NCBI RefSeq assembly: GCF_005217615.1
Contig: NZ_SZNK01000001.1
Location: 4,897,001-4,961,000 of the forward strand
Reading direction: 5' to 3'
Source: Brevibacillus antibioticus
GTDB lineage: Bacteria; Bacillota; Bacilli; Brevibacillales; Brevibacillaceae
Length of the DNA stretch: 64,000 nucleotides
Shown here: positions 16,951 through 26,900 of the stretch, one piece after another
Layout: each line of letters begins with the position of its first letter
Position numbering within the stretch: position 1 is the first letter of the stretch
The notes under the pieces: model-generated
Seen by the model: the letters and a program-made list of their open reading frames with translations, nothing else
The model's database searches: none
What the model was told of the DNA's origin: nothing
Translations under genes and position numbers: made by a program

Positions 16951-18088
16951 GGAACACCCCGTACACTTTTGATTTGATCATTATTTTTTTCGCCCAGTTC
17001 GTATGTGGCTTGATTTCGTTCATCTTATTAGCGTAGAGACTTTTCGTTACCCCGTTTGTTTGGCTTTGCAGGATTGTCCTGGCGTCCTCGTACTCTTCGC
17101 GCGTAATCACCGCAAGTGAGTGGACAATTTTGATATGGCTTGGGTGGATGATCGTTTTGCCGCTCAGGCCGTTTTCCTTGTCCAGCAATATTTCTTTGAT
17201 TAGCCCATCCTGCCATTGATTCAACAATTGCTGGCGAAGTCTGCGTCCTGATGCGCCGCCCAGCTTTTGTTCAAACGGAGACTGGCGGAGCTGCGGTTTT
17301 AGTAATCTTTCGCCGGTGCTGAAATATTCCCAGACCGGACCAGATACGACATGCTCACTGCCCTGTCGTGTAAACATGTTTACAATATCGCTGATGCAAT
17401 CACGAATCGTGGAAATGTCATAAATCGACACATCCGGTCCGCGGCGCAATCCGAACAGGCTGGAAAAATCCGTTGCTCCCATGCGTACGTTCAGGACGAG
17501 GTGTCGGTATTTGTCCAAAATTTTTCTGATCGCGAGCAGTTCGTCTGTTCGGGTTTCTTTGTAAATAATGTCGGCTGACTCCAGAATCGGCATGCCGTAC
17601 ACCGGGAAGGGAACGTATCGGTTGCACGCTTGCAACGCTTCCAGATATTCCTCAGCGTTGCGGCTTGTAAACTTCGGGAACACAAACCCGGTCAGGCTGA
17701 TCAAATCCTCTTGCAGTTCTTCAACAATCCGGTTCATTTGGTGGACATCTCGTACACGCACGAACATGATCGGTATATCGTCCTGCTGGATGAAGCCGTT
17801 CCGTAGACGGATGGAAATATCACGGACCTGTCGAATCAGCGATTGCTCTGCCTCGGAAACCTCATGGTCGCCGATAGCGTCTTCCAGACAGATGACCATG
17901 GAGACCAAGCCCTCGTGCTTTTGCGTCATTACATCCTGCGAGATAGTGGTTCGTATGGCGGGCATATAGAGAGTAGCTCCCAACGCATGGGCTAGCACTT
18001 CCTTCTCGGTGTTTCGATTGATCGGAAGGGGGTGTACACTGAACAATTCTTTTCTTTCGTCCTCCAGCAAGTAATCAAAATGCCTCAT
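16883..18088 (-). CDS. HpcH/HpaI aldolase (CitE-like) of the ter locus
   Basis: 401 residues. The CitE-like TIM barrel is marked by LGATLYMPAIRTT, VICLEDAIGDHEV (acidic metal ligand), IMFVRVRD, FVFPKFTS and LNVRMGATDFSSLFGLRR. These enzymes cleave or form C-C bonds between acyl and small keto-acid units. It follows terB after a terminator and has a GAGGAG ribosome site, but I see no clear promoter of its own in the 80-bp gap, so it may depend on read-through from terB. Confidence 0.9.
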   Translation of the reverse strand: MRHFDYLLEDERKELFSVHPLPINRNTEKEVLAHALGATLYMPAIRTTISQDVMTQKHEGLVSMVICLEDAIGDHEVSEAEQSLIRQVRDISIRLRNGFIQQDDIPIMFVRVRDVHQMNRIVEELQEDLISLTGFVFPKFTSRNAEEYLEALQACNRYVPFPVYGMPILESADIIYKETRTDELLAIRKILDKYRHLVLNVRMGATDFSSLFGLRRGPDVSIYDISTIRDCISDIVNMFTRQGSEHVVSGPVWEYFSTGERLLKPQLRQSPFEQKLGGASGRRLRQQLLNQWQDGLIKEILLDKENGLSGKTIIHPSHIKIVHSLAVITREEYEDARTILQSQTNGVTKSLYANKMNEIKPHTNWAKKIMIKSKVYGVFHEHNNFINLLARTANIQFEYSR

Positions 18089-18127
18089 AAAAGAAACGAC
18101 TCCTCTTCATCCCAACTCGACAATAGC

Positions 18128-18163
18128 AAAAAATAAGACTGCCCCTTGATTCGAGGCAATCTT
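18128..18163 (-). terminator. internal terminator between terB and the aldolase gene
   Basis: AAGACTGCC (18135-18143) pairs with GGCAATCTT (18155-18163) with one G-U pair. On the minus strand the hairpin is followed by ATTTTTTG. Confidence 0.82.
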
Positions 18164-18168
18164 GCTTG

Positions 18169-18624
18169 TTACAACTGGAAATCACCTGGATTCAAATTAA
18201 CGGTCTGGCAGATTTCCCGAACGACTATTTTTTCTTTTTCATCAAAATCACCGTCAGCTGCACCGATTGCGCAACAGACGCTGACGAGAACTCGCGCTGC
18301 TTCCGGGTTATTTTTTATTTTGCCGATTGCCTTGAGCGCTTCCATCTTCCCGACGCCGTGGTCAAATTCAAATCCACTAACAAAATGGTTGAAGCGGCTA
18401 ATTACATCGTTCATATCAAAAACTTTCAATTCTTCACTTCGGTTGATATAAGAGGCCATCTTTTGTTTTTCAGAGGATTCAATGTGTCCATCAGCGGCCG
18501 CAACCAATGCGCATCCGGCAACGACTGCATCCATGAAGTCGCGATTCTGAAACTTTTTCACCTGGTCTCGCAAGGTTGCTTGTGTGTTTTTAAGCCAACT
18601 CGTAAATGTGGCAGAAAATGACAT
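18169..18624 (-). CDS. terB: TerB family tellurite resistance / stress protein
   Basis: 151 residues, the all-helical TerB fold with two metal-binding loops: LVAAADGHIESSEKQKM near residue 40 and CAIGAADGDFDEKEKIVV near residue 120. TerB proteins are cytoplasmic or membrane-associated and act as hubs connecting TerD and TerC. It heads the locus, has a well spaced GGAGGT site, and is closed by its own terminator, so it is probably made in excess over the genes behind it. An upstream AT-rich tract (18640-18720) contains CGTATAAG on the minus strand as a possible -10, but no convincing -35. Confidence 0.93.
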   Translation of the reverse strand: MSFSATFTSWLKNTQATLRDQVKKFQNRDFMDAVVAGCALVAAADGHIESSEKQKMASYINRSEELKVFDMNDVISRFNHFVSGFEFDHGVGKMEALKAIGKIKNNPEAARVLVSVCCAIGAADGDFDEKEKIVVREICQTVNLNPGDFQL

Positions 18625-18904
18625 TCTAGTACCTCCATCGACAAATTTCTCACTTATACGTTTATTCTACAATCTTACATCAATAGATATATTTTGGCAA
18701 AAGAGATACATAATCTGTTAACGCCCCCGAATGAGGGAAAGGTTGTGCTTGACATCATGAAGAAAAGTTGGAATAAACTACAAGTATCTATTAGATCAAT
18801 TCAGCGTGTGAAGTGGGAAATAGGTGCCACGACTGGCATAAATGATTATTCTTCCGCATTCCTAAGCAAAGGAATTCAAAGATGAAAGGATGGGGGTGAG
18901 GCAA

Positions 18905-19624
18905 ATGGAACAAGAGCTCGTTGCTTTCGCGTGCGGAGTATGCAAAGGCGTATCAGACCGCATAAGGATGGAAAGTGAGCTGTTTGATATTGCTGGCTTC
19001 GAAAATGATATTATGGAATGGTCAGATTATGAAAACGAAGTTCCCTTATTGGATGAGCGAGATTGGCTGCGTTCTAATCGCCCGCCTGAGCGAGGTCAGG
19101 TTAGAACGGTGAAGGTCTCCCATCCTTTCCATATGAGGATGGGAGAACCCTTTTGGATCATGTACACTCCGGTACTCTCCAGTTTTAATGGATGGGATTC
19201 GCATCCCGAAGAGATTGAACAATTTTCTTTTGTACAGTGTTCCATTGAACGTGTCATTGAGCGGAATGAGTTTACAGCCTGGTTGTGCATAAAGATTTTA
19301 AATGTATGGATGATTAAGGATTACAGTGAGAGATTTCCGGAGAGAGATGGAAGAGAAGGTTATTTAGAGGGTTTTGAGATGTTTGGAGATCGTTACATAT
19401 TCAACTACCAGAACTGGCTATTTTTCAGTGCTGGTTTACAGGGGAATATCGGCGTATGGGGACTCGTAAAACGAATAGATAGCCAGTACCATATGCTCGT
19501 ATATGGAGATTGGGACTTTCATACGAATAATGCTTATGGAGGAAACATCCTGCTGCCTAAGGATAGGATCGATGGATGGCTCAAGCAGGCGATGGAGAAT
19601 AATCGTTATGAAAAGATAGAGTAG
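18905..19624 (+). CDS. Uncharacterised protein next to R2K ATP-grasp
   Basis: 239 residues, cytoplasmic, rich in aromatic residues (for example NYQNWLFFSAGLQGNIGVWGLV and YGDWDFHTNNAYGG). I do not recognise the family. The ATG at 18905 follows GGGGGTGAGG; the frame is open a few codons further up but without a better site. The 280 bp upstream, shared with terB, contain a short open frame without a ribosome site, which I reject. The next gene in the same direction starts 36 bp later and is likely co-transcribed. Confidence 0.7.
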   Translation: MEQELVAFACGVCKGVSDRIRMESELFDIAGFENDIMEWSDYENEVPLLDERDWLRSNRPPERGQVRTVKVSHPFHMRMGEPFWIMYTPVLSSFNGWDSHPEEIEQFSFVQCSIERVIERNEFTAWLCIKILNVWMIKDYSERFPERDGREGYLEGFEMFGDRYIFNYQNWLFFSAGLQGNIGVWGLVKRIDSQYHMLVYGDWDFHTNNAYGGNILLPKDRIDGWLKQAMENNRYEKIE

Positions 19625-19660
19625 CATGGTGATCGAATATGAAAGGAAGGAGCGATATGG

Positions 19661-20401
19661 ATGAGAGCGTACATACAGACAAACAAAAGTGGAGAATTCT
19701 ACAATGTAAATGCATTTATTGCTTCTGAAGGTTTCACTTCATTAGGATGGGAGATCATTAAGTTTCAGGATATTAATGAAGTTCAAGAAAATATTCCAGA
19801 AGACATCGTAGTTGGCGGTATTGGCAACGTGAGAAGACGCCTTGAAATATTGGGGATAGAAAGAAGCCAAGAAGAGATCGATTATCCAGATTCTTTATCT
19901 AGTTATTTTGGCAGGAAAATATGGACGACAACGATTCAACAGCTTTTTGAGAATAAACAGGATTGGAATGTTTTTGTAAAACCGAAAGATATAACAAAAA
20001 AATTCGCTGGAACAGTCGTTAAAGAATATAAAGATTTTATCGGATTGATTGAACAACACGAGGATACGAATATTTGGTGTTCGGAAATCGTTGATTTTGT
20101 GACGGAGTGGCGTTGTTTTATACGATATGGAGAAATACTTGATGTCAGGCAGTATAAAGGTGCCTGGGATTCAACATTAGATCTACGTGTTATAAAAGGT
20201 GCTGTGAAGGATTTTGCTGATGCGCCAGCTGCATATGGTTTGGATTTTGGAATTGATCGAGAAGGGAATATGAAGCTGGTAGAGATTAATGATGGCCATT
20301 CCTTAGGGACATATGGAATCGCTCCTATAAACTATGCAAAGTTTCTTTCAGCTAGATGGTCAGAATTAACAGGGACGAAAGACTATTTAAGAAGCTTATA
20401 G
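19661..20401 (+). CDS. ATP-grasp domain protein, R2K clade (DUF4343-like)
   Basis: 246 residues. Late ATP-grasp features are present: WNVFVKPKDITKKFAGTVV (lysine strand), IWCSEIVDFVTEWRCFIRYGEILDVRQY, and DREGNMKLVEINDGHSLGTYG, with Glu and Asn metal ligands. This form, with a short N-terminal part, fits the R2K/DUF4343 clade, which is often found in conflict, phage and immunity neighbourhoods and is proposed to modify proteins or peptides by adding amino acids. Its substrate here is unknown. The ATG overlaps a strong AAGGAAGGAG site. Confidence 0.8.
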   Translation: MRAYIQTNKSGEFYNVNAFIASEGFTSLGWEIIKFQDINEVQENIPEDIVVGGIGNVRRRLEILGIERSQEEIDYPDSLSSYFGRKIWTTTIQQLFENKQDWNVFVKPKDITKKFAGTVVKEYKDFIGLIEQHEDTNIWCSEIVDFVTEWRCFIRYGEILDVRQYKGAWDSTLDLRVIKGAVKDFADAPAAYGLDFGIDREGNMKLVEINDGHSLGTYGIAPINYAKFLSARWSELTGTKDYLRSL

Positions 20402-20571
20402 TTTATAATGCGAAAGCGAAATATTCCTGAGAATGTTCGAAGAAGCTGGATCAAGCGGACAATAGTGTTAATGGCTTTGAATATATACAGCATCCTCCAT
20501 AACGCCGGAGAAGTTACCTCGCTTCGCATCCGCCTCTTTGTTGTGGAATTTCTATAAAGTAGAAGACAAAA

Positions 20572-20603
20572 AAAGCTCCGCCTTATCAAACAGGCGGAGC
20601 TTT
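20572..20603. terminator. bidirectional terminator between ATP-grasp gene and lantibiotic operon
   Basis: Perfect 11-bp stem AAAGCTCCGCC (20572-20582) / GGCGGAGCTTT (20593-20603), flanked by A and T runs. It can end both the plus-strand ATP-grasp transcript and the minus-strand lantibiotic operon. Confidence 0.88.
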
Positions 20604-20634
20604 ATTATGTGTTCAAAAGCTCCTAAAGTTTACG

Positions 20635-20775
20635 TTAACTTTCCCCAGAATCATCATTTTTCTTTTTCTTATTCGAAACCCATTTCCATATCCCAATCAC
20701 AATCAAGATGATGAGTGCGATATGAATGGCTCCAATGTGAGCTAAGCTGCTCATTAGCGCCGCAAGAAAAGTCAA
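20635..20775 (-). CDS. Small single-pass membrane peptide, candidate lantibiotic immunity protein
   Basis: 46 residues from a TTG at 20775, placed 9 nt after AAGGAG. One hydrophobic helix (IGAIHIALIILIVIGIWKWV) is followed by a cationic-then-acidic tail (SNKKKKNDDSGES). The gene is 31 bp behind the transporter gene and just before the operon terminator. Small membrane or lipid-anchored immunity peptides (LanI type) are common at such sites, but this one has no lipobox and no recognised family. It might instead be an assembly or holin-like peptide. The ATG at residue 8 is an alternative start. Confidence 0.6.
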   Translation of the reverse strand: MTFLAALMSSLAHIGAIHIALIILIVIGIWKWVSNKKKKNDDSGES

Positions 20776-20806
20776 AGTCGTCCGCTCCTTTTTAGCAAAG
20801 TGTATG

Positions 20807-22648
20807 TCAACTTTGGGAAACAAAAGGTGACGCTTGCAGATTATACAAGCTCGCATACTTTTGTTGTAAACGGATCAATTCGGAGTGGGTGCCAAATTCA
20901 ACGATTCTCCCTTGATCCAGCACCATGATTCGATCAGCATACTGAGCGGATGAGTAACGGTGAGAAATAAAAATTCCCATTCGCTCCTTGGTCAACAGGT
21001 TAAATGCATCAAATACTTCTTTTTCTGCCACAGGGTCCAGTGCTGCACTTGGTTCGTCGAGAATATAGAGGTCTGCATTTCGGAAGAAAGCTCTAGCAAT
21101 GGCAATACGTTGCCACTGTCCACCCGATAACTGAAGGCCTTCAGTGAACCATTTTCCCAACTGAGTATCCAAGCCTTGTTCAAGACCTTCTGCCAAGCTT
21201 CGCATGCCTGATTTTTCAAGTGCGTGATAGAGCTTGTCATCGTGGCGAAGAAGAGATAGATCACCGAACCCGACATTATTACGAATAGGCATCTCATACT
21301 GCATAAAATCTTGAAAGACGACTCCGATTTTTGCTCGAATCTGCTCCAAATCAAAAGCGTTCAAGTCGGTTCCATTAATGAGTATTTGTCCGTCATATTC
21401 CTTATATAACAAAGTAAGTAGCTTGACTAATGTCGTTTTGCCAGACCCATTCTCCCCTACAATCGCCAGCGACTCTCCTTTGTTTATCTTGAAAGAGAGA
21501 TTTTGAAGCACGGATCGTTCTGTTTCCGGATAGGTAAATGAAACATTGACGAACTCAATACTTTCAAGAACAAAAGGGTCGTTCTGTTGAGGAGTGGTGA
21601 TAGTCACTTTCTGTAGCTTGACAGGATCAGACGAATCTCTTTCCAAAAAGAGAAATAACTGTTCCACAAACATGTTGTGTTGAGAGAGCCCAATCAGGGA
21701 ATGCATCAACGACTGCGACGTTGTTTGGGTTAATGTAATCCCCTGAATATAACTAACCAAATTACCTAGCAGAATCTCTTTTAGAAAAGCCGCTTTTATA
21801 GCGATAAAGCTCATAAAACCAATCATCGCAATCGTTAAGCTTTCGAAAACAAGTGAGGTCTTCAAACGAGTTGTGGCGATCTTTTTGTCTTCATAAAAAA
21901 ACTGCGTGATCATATCTCGAAATTGTGTGATGAGATAGGAGCCCAGTTTATAAATTTGGACTTCCTTAAATGCTCGATCGTGGGTTAATAAATGACTGAT
22001 GTACCAGCCTCTTCTCTCCCTTTCAGCTCTGCTCCAACGAATATAGAACTCCTGTTGGCTTAATCGTAAATAGGAATAGAAGGAGATAAGCGGAAACAAC
22101 ACCAGAATGAAAACAACCCACCACTTCCAAAAGATCAGAAACAGCGAAGTAGATACCAGGGAAATAACACCGGATACAATACTAAGAACCAGCTCAAAAA
22201 TCTGATAGGGACGGTAGCTGGTTTCTTGTTGTGCACGTTTTAGCTGATCTTGCACTTCTGCATTTTCAAAATCGGCTAACCCCATCGAATTTGCTTTTTC
22301 CAACACCATTTCGCGGAGGCGATTTGATAGCAAGGATTGAAACAATCCTTCGACATAATTCTGAATAAGGGTAACGAGTTGTTTCACTAAAATGAAGGAA
22401 ATGAAGAAAAGGAAGCTGATTAAGACAGTATCCCCATCTTGGCTTACTCCACCGGAAACAGCGTTAACAAGTTCCTGGGTAACATACAGCATACCAACAG
22501 GAAACAGCCCTTGGAGTATATTCAGAATGACAATGGTTATAAAATATCCTTTTTGTACAGTCCAGAAAAGGCGAAAAATTTTCGGCCAGTTTCGAAAAGA
22601 CTGGATGACAGTTTTTAGGGTAAACAAATCCTCTGTTGGTCCGTACAT
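20807..22648 (-). CDS. lanT: Lantibiotic exporter, ABC transporter with fused permease and ATPase
   Basis: 613 residues. Six membrane helices occupy roughly residues 35-330. The ATPase domain has Walker A GENGSGKTTLVKLL, signature LSGGQWQRIAIARA, Walker B LYILDEPSAALDP and switch His in ISHRYSSAQ. There is no N-terminal C39 peptidase domain, so it is a NisT-type exporter that moves the modified precursor with its leader still attached. The start follows GGGGAGA. The gene follows lanC after 19 bp. Confidence 0.92.
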   Translation of the reverse strand: MYGPTEDLFTLKTVIQSFRNWPKIFRLFWTVQKGYFITIVILNILQGLFPVGMLYVTQELVNAVSGGVSQDGDTVLISFLFFISFILVKQLVTLIQNYVEGLFQSLLSNRLREMVLEKANSMGLADFENAEVQDQLKRAQQETSYRPYQIFELVLSIVSGVISLVSTSLFLIFWKWWVVFILVLFPLISFYSYLRLSQQEFYIRWSRAERERRGWYISHLLTHDRAFKEVQIYKLGSYLITQFRDMITQFFYEDKKIATTRLKTSLVFESLTIAMIGFMSFIAIKAAFLKEILLGNLVSYIQGITLTQTTSQSLMHSLIGLSQHNMFVEQLFLFLERDSSDPVKLQKVTITTPQQNDPFVLESIEFVNVSFTYPETERSVLQNLSFKINKGESLAIVGENGSGKTTLVKLLTLLYKEYDGQILINGTDLNAFDLEQIRAKIGVVFQDFMQYEMPIRNNVGFGDLSLLRHDDKLYHALEKSGMRSLAEGLEQGLDTQLGKWFTEGLQLSGGQWQRIAIARAFFRNADLYILDEPSAALDPVAEKEVFDAFNLLTKERMGIFISHRYSSAQYADRIMVLDQGRIVEFGTHSELIRLQQKYASLYNLQASPFVSQS

Positions 22649-22667
22649 GTAGTCTCCCCTGCCTCAG

Positions 22668-23981
22668 CTATTTAAGCAAAAAAATGCAGTCCCATTCGGG
22701 TTCATCCATACTCAGGCAGCTTAGTAAGACAAGTGCTACTCCTGCTGCACCTACCAACAATCCTGGCAGGTCCCGAAATTGTCCATGCTCAATGTCTTGA
22801 AATCCGTAAGTATGATTATCGTTGAAATCGCTCAGAATCTGGTTTACCAGTTTCTCGCGGTATGCTTCAAAAGCATCAGGGCCGGTGTCCATCATCATTC
22901 GTTGTAGCATCCAAAGTGTCCCAGCATAGCCGTGACAAAACGTCGGGGATTCGAAACTGAGCGATTCCACTGACCGTTGGACAAGTGAGTGATAAGTTTG
23001 TTGAGCCAAAGACTGGATTTCAGAGTCGCCCAATGCTTTACCAGCCAGCCACAATACTCGTGCTATGCTTGGTTCCCCGTAGCACCATGATGCATTATGG
23101 GCAAAATGGTTCTGCATCTGTCCACATATTTCTTCTTCATAACTGATTCTCTCCGGCCAAATAGGCCCATGCTCGTCTTGTGCCTTCCACTTGCGATAAT
23201 AGGAACTAAACTTGCGAAGGGCATCTCGTTGTCCCTCCAACTCTATTCCTTCTATTAAAGCAAGAGAGAGCAAGGCAAACGGACCGGCAATCCCGTGGGA
23301 AATCCCGAGATTAAAGTTGCCATTTGGGTATCGTTTTTTTTCAACTTCCAAAAACTGATTCTCACTTCTGATATGCCAGCCTGGAACACTTTCGTCATTG
23401 AATTGGGTATTTTTAGATAATTGTATAATATATGACAATGCTTTGTTAAGGTTTTCTTTACATGCAGGATGCTCTTTAAAGAAAAGAAGATATCGACTGA
23501 TACCAGCTAATCCTTCTATTACATCGTAATCAGACATGAATAAATTGTTCCCGATTCGCCCTCGAGCTTGGTCAATGAACTCATCAATCGCGGGCTGTAT
23601 GAGAATATGCAGTTTTTCGATAAAATTTTGATATCTACCTCGATCACGGGCAAGAATGGAGGCGACTACAGGTGCTGCGGATAAACCACTCCACAGGGAA
23701 AACGAATCAAACATATCTGCGTTAATCACGGCTTGTACATGTACCAAATAGTTATGGGCGACGACATCCCATTGCTCATCGGGGTACAGCCGATCCAATT
23801 CCGCATAAAAGAGGACGATGCCCAATGCACCAGAGGCAAGCGAGTCTGTACCGGGAACAGGTTCGCCCAGGACCTCGTGAGGAAATTGAAGCTTACGGGC
23901 TACCTGCTTTACGACGTACTCCATATTGTTAATCAGCGTAACGTTATGAATTGGTTGCCAGCTCTTTGTATTAGAAAGCAT
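22668..23981 (-). CDS. lanC: Lanthionine synthetase C (cyclase)
   Basis: 437 residues with the alpha-toroid LanC pattern. Diagnostic motifs are NLGISHGIAGPFALL, HNASWCYGEPSIARVLW and SPTFCHGYAGTLWML; the Cys of WCYG, and the Cys and His of CHG, are the zinc ligands that activate substrate cysteine thiols for Michael addition to dehydrated Ser/Thr. It makes the thioether rings of the lantibiotic. The ATG lies in the last codons of lanB (11-bp overlap) behind AAGGAG, so translation is coupled. Confidence 0.95.
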   Translation of the reverse strand: MLSNTKSWQPIHNVTLINNMEYVVKQVARKLQFPHEVLGEPVPGTDSLASGALGIVLFYAELDRLYPDEQWDVVAHNYLVHVQAVINADMFDSFSLWSGLSAAPVVASILARDRGRYQNFIEKLHILIQPAIDEFIDQARGRIGNNLFMSDYDVIEGLAGISRYLLFFKEHPACKENLNKALSYIIQLSKNTQFNDESVPGWHIRSENQFLEVEKKRYPNGNFNLGISHGIAGPFALLSLALIEGIELEGQRDALRKFSSYYRKWKAQDEHGPIWPERISYEEEICGQMQNHFAHNASWCYGEPSIARVLWLAGKALGDSEIQSLAQQTYHSLVQRSVESLSFESPTFCHGYAGTLWMLQRMMMDTGPDAFEAYREKLVNQILSDFNDNHTYGFQDIEHGQFRDLPGLLVGAAGVALVLLSCLSMDEPEWDCIFLLK

Positions 23982-26900
23982 GCGCAGTCTCCTTTGTGTG
24001 ACTTTCCTCTTGCAACAGGAAATATCGCAAGTTGTGCAGGGTATGGCGGGCCAAGGTCATTACTTTCCTTTCCTGTTCCCGATTTACTCCAAGCAGCCTA
24101 TTTATATGCAGATGGATGATGCTGCCTATGATTTGCTCCTGCGAATTATACAGCTCCGATTGGGCTTTCAGTGAATGCATGACCGTGGAAAAGTTGTTGA
24201 TCGCCTCTGATCTGACTTGGAATAGCTGGTGGAGAACGGAACCACCCTCTAACAGCTTCAGCTCTTGCCAATCATTCGTATAGCGTCCCGCTTTCAGGTA
24301 GAACTCTCTGTCTGTGCGGAAATCATCGAGGTAGGCTTTATACGAAATGATTCTGTTCAGGAAGCTTAGCTTTTCGTCGATCGTATGCAAGAATTGATGC
24401 AAAAGGTCGATGATGCTGATTACTGCAACCTTCTCCAATGGTATATTCATCTGCTTTGTACGATGCAGTTGTAGCCATTGAGCCACAACTATACTGTCCA
24501 TGGAAAATAGCTCCTCAGCCAGGGGAATCAATTGAGGTCCACCATATCGTTCAATTTCAGGGTCATAAGTATCGATAGTTGTTTTGGACAGATAGCCTTG
24601 TTTTTGCATTTCATATGTCCATGGATACATTTCTGAGAAAATAGATTGCAGCCCTTCGATGGATGTCGCTTGAAAACGCAGACGGATATGAGGCTTCGGA
24701 TCGGTGTACCTCATGAAGAATACCTTTTGACAAGCCCCTTTTGCGTGCATCGCTTCGCATAAAATCTGAAGTGGAAAGGCAATGAACTCATCCATCCTGG
24801 TTTCGTCACAGTAAAGCTTGTAAAATAGCCAATCACTACCTGGCATTTTCAATCGTTCTTGATCAGAAATAAATGCGCGACGGGGCTGTACACCTGTGGC
24901 CACAGAAACCGATTCGGTTACAGATGCTTCGACGGGAGTATTTTTTACAAGTGGGAAGACACACTCCATATGAAAGGCACCGTCTTCCCCTTCAACTACA
25001 CAGTCCTTTAGTTCAGCACCTACTTCTGTCAGAACGAGAGCCTCACCAGATTTCAGCTTTTGAAGCTCCCGGATCAACTCAGTGAGATGTCTTTCACTTT
25101 TTAGATCGAGCAGCATTTTGTTGTCATGGTCGGTGATATACACGTAATCTGGAACTTGGTATTGACGTTTCCAGATTTGAACGGCTTCCATCCAGTCTTC
25201 TTTTCCGTCTTTTTTGGAAACAGACAATAATGCTGGATCTACATTCCATGTAGCTGGTACCAGTATAATCTTTCCGTAACGCAGACGAGGCAGGACAGGA
25301 GCGTGACGAAAGCTGCCCCAGCTGAAAGGCATCCAATTTCGCTGCTTTGCCATCCCTAATTCGCACAGAAAACGATATACATTGGGAACGGAGCCTACGT
25401 AGTTAAGCATATGGCCGGTAACAGGAATGACTTCCTTATTCATTGATCGAGACTTTAAATAAAAGGAATCCGATGTAGCCCCTACAACCAAATCAGACAA
25501 GGGAATGTTTAAGGAGTGATGTTCGGTAGAGGGGGCTCCGATCAAAATCTCGTATTTCCGTTTGCTCTTTGAGAGAACGACATTGGTGATTCTTCCGTGC
25601 CGTGGAAAGTAAACAACTTCAGCAAATATACTGTCCGGGTATGCCTTCTGGTGTTCCTGATTGATCTGCTCCAGTTTTTCTTCGAACGACTCTCCAAGCA
25701 TGTCAGTGAATCGTCCAAAAGATTTTCCGGCCAGCGTAGATCCGGTATTCCCACCAATATGAATAGTGAAATCACCGTTATCCATGGCTTCTGGTGAAGG
25801 GGCAAACAGGGAGGCATACAATTCCATCGAAAGCGGGACATGCTCCCATTTAGGTGATACTGGCTCCAGCTTTTCGATCAGATCGTCTGTCAATTCTATT
25901 TCCTTGCATCCTGTCAAAAGCGAGTGGGACAACAATTGTAATAGTATTTTCTCATTTATCTTGTCATGGCTAGATGGGGTATAGTTTCTTTTGCTCATGG
26001 GATTTTCATAGGTGGCAGGAGCACCTAACCCCCTGTTTTCATCTAGTAAATCAAGTAAGGGAACTTCTCGTTCAAAACCGTATCGTTCAATAAAAGAGTC
26101 CTTATATTCCGCCAAATGGGGCCATCCAACATGAGTGGGTGATAGTCTCCACAGCAGTTCTGCTGCTTTGCTCAGATCCTTGGCAATCGATTTCGGAAGC
26201 GTCACCTGCTCAGTTGACAATGATAAATCTACCTGCAACTGTGACGACGATGACTCTACCGATTTCATTTTGGAGAGCGTGGAGAGGAAATGTGCTTCTC
26301 CCTCGCCAATTTTCAGCTGGTCATAAGCGATGATTTCCTGCCTGATCGACAGCAGTTGCTGGTACAGTTCATCTATACCTTCAACTCGATCCAATACCGC
26401 CAGCAGATGATCAAACGGCGATGAATGAGTGAGATGCGGGCGAAGGCTTGTGAACAGAAACTCATTCTTGACCAGCTGAAACAAAAAGGATTCAATTCGG
26501 CTGTCTTCCGTATCGGGGTACGATTGTTTAATGATTTGCAATAATTCCATAAACAGGATCGGTTCTCTTGCATTTTGTAAAACGAGAGCAATCAAATCAT
26601 TCATCGCAATCGAGGAATTTTCTATTTGGTAGCCATTGTGATTCTGACCGTATCGCGTAATATACGGTAGTGACAACCGATTACCCACGACCTCAGACAT
26701 TGTGTTTGCCTGGATGCGAAGCTGCTTGACCACATCCAGATTCTCTTCTAGAGATTGAATGATTTTCAGGAGCCATTCCATGTCGGGGCGGCTCCGTTTT
26801 GTATGCTGTTCCATTTTGTTTACAAGGAGATTGGTGTTTGAATCAAAATATCCGCAGGCTATTCCGGAAAATAGCCCAAATGGCGTCGAACGCGTACTCA

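Noticed and set aside
18694-18885. 63-codon frame upstream of the unknown protein at 18905
   Set aside because: No ribosome site, TTG start, no recognisable pattern, and it overlaps the probable terB promoter region.
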